A program made the position numbers and the translations under genes. DNA of 9,224 nucleotides from Streptosporangiaceae bacterium (GTDB lineage: Bacteria > Actinomycetota > Actinomycetes > Streptosporangiales > Streptosporangiaceae), in contig JASIBJ010000244.1 in the NCBI GenBank assembly GCA_030045215.1, positions 1-9,224 on the forward strand, written 5' to 3'. The notes under the pieces are model-generated. The model worked only from the letters and a program-made list of their open reading frames with translations, made no database searches and was not told where the DNA came from. Shown here piece after piece: positions 1 to 5,388 of this stretch (the first letter of the stretch is position 1; every line of letters starts with the position of its first letter).

Positions 1-65
1 TGCCACATAACTTTGGGCTTCAGCTTTGCTCAGATGCCCGTACAACGGCGGACGGTGAAAGCTGG

Positions 66-848
66 CTAGCGACCGGGCTGGGCGGCGGCGCTGAGGAGAG
101 CGGAGAATCCGCGCGCGAACAGGTAGGCGTCGCCGGGCCAGCGCGCGGACAGGTAGTTGCCGTCGGTCACCGTGAAGGCCGGCGTGTCGTCAGAGGCGGT
201 ACCGCGCGCGCTGAGCGTTATCGGTCCTCGCTGGAACTGGGAAGCCGGGTCGTCAAGGGCGGCTTTGACCTCATCCTCGACGTAGGCGGGATAGGTCCGG
301 TAGTAACGGCCGAGCCGCCACGCGGTAGTCAGGTAGGCGAGGCGTTCCATGTACTTCGGCAGGCAGGTCGTCTGGCGTTCGGCCAGCACGCTGCGTCCAG
401 TGGCGGGATCGGTAGTGCGTGCGAGCACCAAAACGCCATGGCAGATCGCGCCGACAGGCCGGCGTAGCGCCCAGAACCGGGACACCAGGTCACGAAGCAC
501 CGGCGAGCCAAGGTATTGCCGCATTCCTGCGGCGTGCCCGCCAGGCAGCAGCAAGCCATCAAAGCCAGCCGGGTCCAGCGCTCCCCACGCTTGCGTGCTG
601 CTGAACTCAGCGGCCTCAACCATCCCGGCGTAAAGGCGCTTGGCCTCGGGCGCGGCACCCAGCTGCCCGAAGTTCACCCCATTCAGCAGCCGAGGATCGG
701 CGGCCGGGATCGTACCAGCCTGCTCGGTGGCAAAGACCACCTGATGTCCCGATTCACGCAGCAGCCACCACGGCACCGCAACCTCCGTCACATCGAAATC
801 GCGGTCGGGCAGCGGAATCAGCACACGCACCAGGCCATCATCCTCCAT
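66..848 (-). CDS. DJ-1/PfpI family protein (class I glutamine amidotransferase-like)
   Basis: A cytosolic protein of about 260 residues with the DJ-1/PfpI alpha/beta fold. Counting from the ATG at 848, it opens with a strand (VRVLIPLPDRDFDVTEVAVPW) whose glutamate (residue 22) is the usual acidic partner. LLPGGH follows near residue 100, then the nucleophile-elbow motif GAICHGV with Cys at about residue 136. The downstream block with KYMERLAYL and YYRTYPAYVEDEV is typical of a bacterial subgroup annotated only as DJ-1/PfpI or type 1 glutamine amidotransferase-like. The family includes glyoxalases, chaperones and deglycases, and nothing here decides between them. The frame stays open upstream to a TTG at 1001, adding 51 residues. 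I chose the ATG at 848 because the family fold starts there and GGTGG lies 4 bases upstream; neither upstream start (TTG 1001, ATG 980) has a visible Shine-Dalgarno. The gene points the same way as the methyltransferase at 1097-1987 but is separated from it by about 250 bases, so co-transcription is uncertain. Confidence 0.88.
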   Translation of the reverse strand: MEDDGLVRVLIPLPDRDFDVTEVAVPWWLLRESGHQVVFATEQAGTIPAADPRLLNGVNFGQLGAAPEAKRLYAGMVEAAEFSSTQAWGALDPAGFDGLLLPGGHAAGMRQYLGSPVLRDLVSRFWALRRPVGAICHGVLVLARTTDPATGRSVLAERQTTCLPKYMERLAYLTTAWRLGRYYRTYPAYVEDEVKAALDDPASQFQRGPITLSARGTASDDTPAFTVTDGNYLSARWPGDAYLFARGFSALLSAAAQPGR

Positions 849-1020
849 GCACCACCGGCCGGGCACAGTCACCGGCCCACGCCCGACGGGCCGGATCAGT
901 GCCGCAGTTGCCTCCAGCGGGACGCGGAGAGAGCCGTCGGCCTGGGGCGCCGGCTTTGGCCAAAGAGCACCGCTCTGCATAACGGTTCGCGCGGGCCGCA
1001 AGTCACGTTCAGTGCCGCTG

Positions 1021-1050
1021 ATCCGCCCGGCCGGCTGCAGCCAGGCGGAT
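1021..1050. terminator. Inverted repeat, possible terminator of the 1097-1987 methyltransferase gene
   Basis: ATCCGCC at 1021-1027 and GGCGGAT at 1044-1050 are perfect 7-base inverted arms around a 16-base spacer. The spacer contains the 10-base palindrome GGCTGCAGCC (1033-1042). The structure starts 46 bases past the stop of the methyltransferase on the minus strand, a position where an intrinsic-type terminator would sit. No U-tract follows, which is common in actinobacteria, so the role is an inference from structure and position only. Confidence 0.3.
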
Positions 1051-1096
1051 GTTCAGCCTCATGCTCTGTTCTCGGGTGACCGGCGACGGTGCGCGG

Positions 1097-1987
1097 TCAG
1101 GCAGCGGGCAGCTGGAAGTGCCAGATGACCAGGTGCGGGCGACCGCCTGCGGCCCGCTGCACCGATGGCAGGTAGTCCATCAGCGAGAACGGCCAGTCCT
1201 GCCAGTCGCCGATCTCGGCTGCGGGCTCGGCCGGCGGTTCGTCCGCTCTGACCACGCGCGGCTCCTCGCACCGCCTTACCTGGAAGCCAAGTCTCAGTGC
1301 CGGCCGCAGGTAATCGCCGAGCTGATGCCGGTAAGTGGGCGCGATCCACCGTTCGCCCGCCGGCCCGCGCACTGTCATTACCGAACCCCGGGTGATGACT
1401 TCGTGGTGCACGTCGGAGATGACCAGGTCTCCGCCGGGGCGCAGCACGCGGGCGAACTCGGCCAGTACCGGCTCGAGGCGGGGAACGTGTTCGAGAGCCA
1501 GCGCGCAGACGATGACATCCACCGAGTCATCGGGCAGGGGCAGCCGGTCGAGCTCCCCAAGGCGGAACTCGCCGTCTGGGACACGCCGCTGCGCATAGGC
1601 GAGCATGCCCGGTGAGCTGTCCACACCGATGACCCGGTGCCCGCGCGTGGAGAGGAACTCGGCGAACCGCCCGGTCCCGCAGGCGGCGTCCAGCGCCACG
1701 CCGGGCTTCCGGCCGCTCAGGTACTCCGCCACGATCGGCTCGTCGGTGGCGAACAGCCCGCCGCCAGCGTCCGCGTCATAGCCGGCCGACAGCTGCTGGT
1801 AGACAAGGGAGGCGCTGACCTGCTCAACGAGCACGCCGCGGCCGCGCAGTTTCTCGTCCTCCAGCAGCCGTCTGATCTCGGCCAGGCGGGCCTCAGTGAA
1901 TGCGCGGTCGTGGTCTCCGGCCCAGGCGTCCAGCAGCGCGATGCCCTCGAGGCCCAGCAGATAGGCCAGCGGGTCCTGATAGATCAC
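1097..1987 (-). CDS. Class I SAM-dependent methyltransferase (Methyltransf_11 type)
   Basis: A 296-residue cytosolic methyltransferase with a Rossmann-like SAM domain. Motif I is VALDAACGTGRF at residues 97-108. The acidic ribose-binding residue is D123 in VIGVDSS. The LPLPDDSVDVIVCALALEHV segment (149-168) corresponds to motifs III-IV, and VLRPGGDLVISD (171-182) is the post-motif. About 90 residues precede the SAM domain; they begin MIYQDPLAYLLGLEGIALL and include TEARLAEIRRLL, a header I recognise from many actinobacterial methyltransferases. The C-terminal 110 residues (TYRHQLGDYLRPALRLGF onward) probably shape the substrate pocket. The acceptor (small molecule or protein) cannot be told. 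The start is GTG at 1987; no clear Shine-Dalgarno precedes it, but the family N-terminus begins exactly there. It lies alone: the next gene upstream is 314 bases away. Confidence 0.92.
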   Translation of the reverse strand: MIYQDPLAYLLGLEGIALLDAWAGDHDRAFTEARLAEIRRLLEDEKLRGRGVLVEQVSASLVYQQLSAGYDADAGGGLFATDEPIVAEYLSGRKPGVALDAACGTGRFAEFLSTRGHRVIGVDSSPGMLAYAQRRVPDGEFRLGELDRLPLPDDSVDVIVCALALEHVPRLEPVLAEFARVLRPGGDLVISDVHHEVITRGSVMTVRGPAGERWIAPTYRHQLGDYLRPALRLGFQVRRCEEPRVVRADEPPAEPAAEIGDWQDWPFSLMDYLPSVQRAAGGRPHLVIWHFQLPAA

Positions 1988-2131
1988 GAAAGGGGATCAT
2001 AGACATGCACCGGCCAGGCTGCCCATCCGTTTTCGGGCGGCATCAAGGCCACGCGATTCTGTGGGTGCTGCGCAGCGGCATTCGCTGCTGGCCGCTCTCG
2101 ACTGCGCTGCTCCCGAAGAGAGTGCTGTCGA

Positions 2132-2154
2132 CATCTGCCATCCTTCGGCAGATG
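2132..2154. repeat. Perfect 8-base inverted repeat (hairpin or operator)
   Basis: CATCTGCC (2132-2139) and GGCAGATG (2147-2154) are perfectly complementary around a 7-base loop. It lies about 145 bases upstream of the methyltransferase start (1987) and about 150 bases downstream of the membrane-protein stop. It could be a weak terminator for the latter or a protein-binding dyad. No U-tract follows on either strand. Confidence 0.35.
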
Positions 2155-2162
2155 CTTGTGAC

Positions 2163-2330
2163 GTGAACGACCGTCGGGTTCCGACTTCGGAACGGCGCGA
2201 TGTGACCTGGCGTTGCGGCAAACGCGGCTGTCGCTATGAGATCGAGGCGCCGCCAGCTCCGCAACCTGACCCGTGTTCGCTGCATCCGGATTACCAGATG
2301 GTCAAGTTGCCGCTACATCGGCGATCGTAA
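2163..2330 (+). CDS. Possible small Cys-rich (zinc-ribbon-like) protein
   Basis: An unrecognised 55-codon frame starting at GTG 2163, or 42 codons from GTG 2202, and ending TAA at 2328-2330. The peptide carries C-X4-C (RCGKRGC) and a later C-X2-H (PCSLHP) followed by MVKL, a spacing that could bind one zinc. Against it: no Shine-Dalgarno is visible, about 65% of codons end in G or C (low for this genome type), and it overlaps the 3' end of the membrane-protein gene by 29 bases on the opposite strand. It may be a remnant, a chance ORF, or a real small protein. Confidence 0.25.
   Translation: MNDRRVPTSERRDVTWRCGKRGCRYEIEAPPAPQPDPCSLHPDYQMVKLPLHRRS
2178..2193. repeat. Perfect 7-base inverted repeat with 2-base centre
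   Basis: GTTCCGA (2178-2184) and TCGGAAC (2187-2193) flank CT, giving a 16-base near-palindrome. It can be read as a 6-bp stem with a four-base loop (ACTT) or as a compact dimeric-regulator site. It is 24 bases from the 2132-2154 repeat, so the two form a pair in the otherwise empty gap. Function unknown. Confidence 0.35.
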
Positions 2331-3348
2331 CGAGTAGTTGCCCGTACGCCCGCGCGGTGGCGAGAGCCGCCCGGTACATCAGCCACATGCCAATCGCTGC
2401 AAATCCAGACGCTCCGACAGCGTAAGGCCAGTGCTGCGGCGCGAGACGTGCGACTCCGATCAGCCCGCTGAGCGCCAGTACGAACACCATCGAACAGTAC
2501 AGATCGAGACGGGTTCGCTGCTGGTCATGGTCTTCCTGGAGCGATGGCGGCAGCTTGTCGAAGACGAGTTGAATGAAGGACTCTGGGTCGTCACCGACCT
2601 GATCCTCATGAGCGCGAAGAATGTTGCCGAGCTTAGTAGGAAGAGTCCGGTCGGAGCGGGGGAAGTCCCGCAGCCTCCGGTCAATATTGACTCTCAGCCG
2701 AAGCAATTCAGCAGGCGCATGGCGCTGCCAGTCGTAGCTGCGTATGCGTTTGAGCTGGCTTGGTGTCAGACGTCCAGTGGGAATCTTCCTCAAAATGCGA
2801 GCTTCCAAGTGCGCAATCATCACCGGTGTCATCTCGGGTCGCTGCCCATTCCTGTGCCGCTCGTCCTCAATCTTGATGATCTTCGCCTTTGCTGCATGCC
2901 ACGAATCCTCGGTCAGCTGCCGGCGACGGCGCGATAGTCGTTCCTGCCGTCCGCGATGCCATCTCGCCCGGAGCCGCGCGACCATCTCGACTGGTCTCGC
3001 CGCGCTCCAGTAGCCTTCCAGCGCCCTGATCGCCTCGAAGGAGAAGGCCTGCGTCAGCATGGTAAGCACGACAACCGCGATGACCAGCAAGATGGCGCCA
3101 CCGATGCCAATCCCGGTCATCCGGGATAGCGCCATTCCGATTGCCTCGGCCGGCTGTACGCGCCTGGTGTCCAGAAATTGCCCGAGTTGAACAATGAAGT
3201 CTAGAAGGAGGACCAGGGCTCCCGATGGAAGCCAGGCGCTCAGCGACAACTGATCGAGGATGCGGGCGACCAGCTGAGAGAGAGTTTCGGTCGTTGACGT
3301 CGCGCTGGCGACGGGTTCAGCCGCAGCTGGGACGTCATCAGCAGCCAC
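2302..3348 (-). CDS. Uncharacterised four-TM membrane protein
   Basis: A 348-residue membrane protein of unknown function. Predicted helices lie at about 37-58, 78-101 (GIGIGGAILLVIAVVVL), 281-302 and 307-329. The first pair and the last pair flank a long hydrophilic, strongly basic middle (about 105-280). That middle contains RARWHRGRQERLSRRRRQL (126-144), likely cytoplasmic by the positive-inside rule, and LPTKLGNILRAHED (226-239). The LPTKLGNxLRAxED signature followed by a pair of TM helices recurs in uncharacterised actinobacterial membrane proteins as far as I recall; no biochemical role is known to me. The start is GTG at 3348, without a strong ribosome site. Base composition is unlike the neighbours: I counted 33/60 G+C at 2521-2580 and 30/60 at 2761-2820, against 44/60 at 3601-3660 in the next gene. 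This suggests acquisition by transfer. It is divergent from the phosphoesterase gene across a gap of about 100 bases. Confidence 0.82.
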   Translation of the reverse strand: MAADDVPAAAEPVASATSTTETLSQLVARILDQLSLSAWLPSGALVLLLDFIVQLGQFLDTRRVQPAEAIGMALSRMTGIGIGGAILLVIAVVVLTMLTQAFSFEAIRALEGYWSAARPVEMVARLRARWHRGRQERLSRRRRQLTEDSWHAAKAKIIKIEDERHRNGQRPEMTPVMIAHLEARILRKIPTGRLTPSQLKRIRSYDWQRHAPAELLRLRVNIDRRLRDFPRSDRTLPTKLGNILRAHEDQVGDDPESFIQLVFDKLPPSLQEDHDQQRTRLDLYCSMVFVLALSGLIGVARLAPQHWPYAVGASGFAAIGMWLMYRAALATARAYGQLLVTIADVAAT

Positions 3349-3451
3349 TGAACTGTCTTACCGCCGCGCATGCCGCAAGCGGGGTATTTCGGCGGCTCCA
3401 GCTTACGTGTCGGGACTCACCGGCCTGGGCGCCCAGCGGTAGCGTCTCGTC

Positions 3452-3904
3452 GTGACACAGTCCCGGTTCGTCGTGCAGTTGCATGATGCGACGCGCTTGC
3501 ACTATGACCTTCGCATTCAGGTCGGAGGGGTGCTGCGGTCGTGGGCGGTGCCCAAGGGCCCGTCCATGGACTCCTCCGTCCGTCGGCTGGCGGTGCCGGT
3601 CGAGGACCACGAGTTGTCCGCGGGCGACTTCGAGGGCGTGCACGAGGGCTCGGTGCGCGGCACCGGTGCGGTGATCATCTGGGACGAGGGCGGCGCCGAG
3701 ATCCTCCGAGACGAGCCAGGCCACATGTCGGTGGCGCTGCACGGGCGGAAACTAGAAGGCGGTTTCGCCCTGACCCGCACTGGCGAGCGGCGGTGGGTGC
3801 TGGTGAAGGTGCGGGACGAGTTCTCGCGGCCGGGCTCTGACATCACCGCCGAGCGGCCCGAGAGCGTGCGCAGCGGCCGGAGGTGGGAGGAGCTGGTGCG
3901 CTAG
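3452..3904 (+). CDS. Stand-alone LigD-type 3'-phosphoesterase (PE) domain protein
   Basis: A 150-residue single-domain protein of the LigD N-terminal phosphoesterase family, which in bacterial NHEJ trims 3'-phosphate and 3'-ribonucleotide ends. The core aligns without gaps to my memory of Pseudomonas LigD. H11, H17, D19 and R21 (in VQLHDATRLHYDLRI) match H42, H48, D50 and R52; K35 in WAVPKGPS matches K66; R45 matches R76; and E51/H53 in VEDH match E82/H84. Two things are odd. The position of Y88, reported essential in Pseudomonas LigD, is alanine (A57). The protein also starts only 10 residues before H11, so the N-terminal catalytic Arg, Asp and Glu (R14, D15, E21) have no counterpart; an in-frame TAG at 3440-3442 rules out a longer start. 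Start is GTG 3452 with a weak ribosome site. No ligase, polymerase domain or Ku is in the window. Activity is therefore uncertain, although family membership is clear. Confidence 0.88.
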   Translation: MTQSRFVVQLHDATRLHYDLRIQVGGVLRSWAVPKGPSMDSSVRRLAVPVEDHELSAGDFEGVHEGSVRGTGAVIIWDEGGAEILRDEPGHMSVALHGRKLEGGFALTRTGERRWVLVKVRDEFSRPGSDITAERPESVRSGRRWEELVR

Positions 3905-4245
3905 GCAGGCCGCTGATGCGGCCTGGCCGAGGCAAGGGAGTCGGCGTCGGCCAGTTCGGCGATCACCTCGGCGTGGCAGGGCAGCGGGACGCACCAGCAG
4001 CCCAGCCGGCGCCCGCGCAGTTCAGGAAGCAGGGCGAGCAGGTCGGGACGCCCGAGGATGTACTCGCGGTAGGCGGCCACGACTTCCTCGCGGCTGCCGT
4101 CCTGGCCGAGCCGGAACGGGTTGGCCAGCGGTGACGCTGCCAGATGCCAGCCGCCGCGGTGCATGGCCCGGCCCACGTAGACGACGTCGGCAAAGGCGGG
4201 GTCGTTCCTGTGGCCCTTGAGATTCACGACGGTCGTGGCGGTCAC
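3901..4245 (-). CDS. DUF4326 domain protein
   Basis: A 114-residue protein that I recognise as DUF4326, a small family found in bacteria and phages. The N-terminal strand TTVVNLKGH leads to VVYVGRAM (21-28), then GGWHLAASPLANPF (31-44) with the conserved NPF. A helix follows (EEVVAAYREYIL), and LRGRRLGCWCVPLPCHAEVI (76-95) ends the domain. The C-X-C-X4-C-H cluster (C83, C85, C90, H91) looks suited to metal binding, but no function is established to my knowledge. The start is GTG at 4245, directly before the conserved VVNL strand; no in-frame ATG exists nearby. The gene converges on the LigD-type gene and overlaps it by the four bases CTAG, which supply TAG stops on both strands. Upstream, about 60 bases separate it from the end of a decayed dehydrogenase on the same strand. 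Confidence 0.87.
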   Translation of the reverse strand: MTATTVVNLKGHRNDPAFADVVYVGRAMHRGGWHLAASPLANPFRLGQDGSREEVVAAYREYILGRPDLLALLPELRGRRLGCWCVPLPCHAEVIAELADADSLASARPHQRPA

Positions 4246-4305
4246 TGTCTCATCTTGACTTATGGCAGGACAAGCCGCGGCGGTTGTCTCCGCCTCGGCC
4301 GGTGC

Positions 4306-4561
4306 TCATGCCGCCGTTTCGGGGAACACGGTGCCGTCGTCCAAGGCGCCTGGTCGCTCAAGCGGTACAGGGCAGCTCGCGCCATGTCGTCGGGACGGGC
4401 GATGTGGTCCAGCGGGGCGGCGCGGCCACCAGTGCTCCCGCGGCGGCGAACCGCCGGGCCGCGGTGCCGCCTATTCCGCTGGAAGCGCCGGTTAGGAACA
4501 CGACCTTGCCGGCGAGCCGGCCAACGGCGAACGTTAGCTGTGCCGGGTTGGCGCAGGCCAT
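4306..4561 (-). pseudogene. Short-chain dehydrogenase/reductase remnant (internal deletion plus frameshift)
   Basis: Three pieces of one short-chain dehydrogenase survive in different frames. The first (4561 to about 4424) gives AGKVVFLTGASSGIGG, the NAD(P)-binding glycine motif, and runs through FAAAGALVA. The reading then jumps frame, and residues from about 4412 to 4335 read LDHIARPDDMARAALYRLSD, the C-terminal region before the end of an SDR, then QAPWTT. One base is lost again and 4335-4306 reads GTVFPETAA followed by TGA, completing the expected WTTG-TV-P ending. About 80 codons remain of the usual 245-260, so roughly 150 residues are gone, including the catalytic Ser-Tyr-Lys region. 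The ATG at 4561 has a good Shine-Dalgarno (GGAGGA at 4571-4576) and follows the methyltransferase stop by 33 bases, so it was once the second gene of that operon. The frameshift could be a sequencing error, but the central deletion could not. Confidence 0.8.
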
Positions 4562-4570
4562 CGAGCGGGC

Positions 4571-4576
4571 TCCTCC
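4571..4576 (-). promoter_or_regulatory. Ribosome binding site deciding the start of the dehydrogenase remnant
   Basis: GGAGGA on the minus strand lies 9 bases before the ATG at 4561. It favours that ATG over the GTG at 4591 in the same frame, which overlaps nothing resembling a ribosome site. Its preservation suggests that the gene decayed recently or that a short peptide is still translated. Confidence 0.6.
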
Positions 4577-4594
4577 GATAGTGGTGGTCACGCC

Positions 4595-5194
4595 TCAGGC
4601 TCGACGGATGACGGCCAGCCATGCCTGCGCCGCGGTGTCCATCAGCTCGCGCATGACCTCGAAGCTGTCGGCCGTGATCGACTCGATGGCCCAGCCGTCG
4701 CCGAAGGCGGCGCGCAGCTCTTCTTGACGAACGCGGCGAGGCCCGAAGTCGCCCGGCTGGCGGTCGCTGAAGCACACCAGGTAAAGGTGACCCCCCGGCC
4801 TGAGCGCGGCCGCCAGGCTCGCGACGTAGCGAGCGCGATCCTCGTCGGTGAAGACGTGAAACAGCCCGCTGTCGATCAGGGTGTCGAACTGCGATCCGAG
4901 GGCGCCCAGGTTCAGTGCGTCGCCGACCTCGAAGCGCGCCTTCACGCCGCGCTGGGCGGCCTTTGCCCGAGCGAGCTCGATGGCGGTCGGGGAGAGGTCT
5001 ATGCCCAGCGCATCCTCGGCGCCATGGCTGGCGGCCAGCAGGACCTGCTCTCCGGTGCCGCAGCCGGCATCGAGCACCCGGCCGTTCAGCTTGCCGTCCT
5101 CGGCCAGCCGGACGAACACCGGCTGTGGTCGGCCGATGTCCCACGGCGCGGGCACCGAACCGGTGTAGGCGCTGTCCCACGTCGGCGTGGTCAT
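4595..5194 (-). CDS. Class I SAM-dependent methyltransferase
   Basis: A 199-residue single-domain methyltransferase. The N-terminus WDSAYTGSVPAPWDIGRPQP (6-25) marks a subgroup of small actinobacterial methyltransferases related to the thiopurine/TehB-like group. Motif I is RVLDAGCGTGEQ (39-50), the ribose-binding acid is D66 in LGIDLS, D92 in VGDAL is the adenine-contacting position, and LRPGGHLYLV (131-140) ends the core. The fold lacks a large extra substrate domain, so a small-molecule acceptor is likely but unknown. The ATG at 5194 has a purine-rich leader with AGGAG about 9 bases upstream (TTGAGGAGCGAGGTTC). It is followed after 33 bases by the dehydrogenase remnant, forming a two-gene unit, and is divergent from the DUF3500 gene across a 194-base intergenic region that holds the promoters of both. 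Confidence 0.93.
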   Translation of the reverse strand: MTTPTWDSAYTGSVPAPWDIGRPQPVFVRLAEDGKLNGRVLDAGCGTGEQVLLAASHGAEDALGIDLSPTAIELARAKAAQRGVKARFEVGDALNLGALGSQFDTLIDSGLFHVFTDEDRARYVASLAAALRPGGHLYLVCFSDRQPGDFGPRRVRQEELRAAFGDGWAIESITADSFEVMRELMDTAAQAWLAVIRRA

Positions 5195-5388
5195 GAACCT
5201 CGCTCCTCAATCGGCCGGTCGTCACGGCGGTGATTGGCTGTGTCGTTGCGCTGGCTCGGGGTGTTCGGGGGAGAGCCCACCGTGGGTCTGAGGCCACGAC
5301 GTTAGCGCGTCGGGCCGGTCGCTGTCTCGGCCTGGCCGGGGGCATCAGCGATCTTCGTATTCGCGGCGCGTCCTGATATACCGGAACT

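Larger units (their letters stand above)
1988..2301. other. Intergenic region with two inverted repeats and a doubtful mini-ORF
   Basis: This 314-base gap separates the membrane-protein gene from the methyltransferase, both on the minus strand. It contains two small perfect inverted repeats (2132-2154 and 2178-2193) and one plus-strand mini-ORF that could encode a Cys-rich peptide (2163-2330). I see no RNA gene and no recognisable promoter hexamer pair. The other open frames here have no family features and look like chance ORFs. Confidence 0.5.

Noticed and set aside
1..65. Left-edge bases as part of another gene
   Set aside because: Too short, with no recognisable peptide in any frame.
516..1079. 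187-codon open frame on the plus strand
   Set aside because: Antisense shadow of the DJ-1/PfpI gene and its upstream region; Arg/Pro/His-rich without motifs.
1049..1615. 188-codon open frame on the plus strand
   Set aside because: Antisense shadow of the methyltransferase at 1097-1987; no domain features.
2338..2937. 199-codon open frame on the plus strand
   Set aside because: Antisense to the membrane protein, which has convincing helices; this frame has no recognisable motif.
4255..4260. TTGACT as a -35 element on the plus strand
   Set aside because: No matching -10 hexamer at a workable distance and no plus-strand gene follows.
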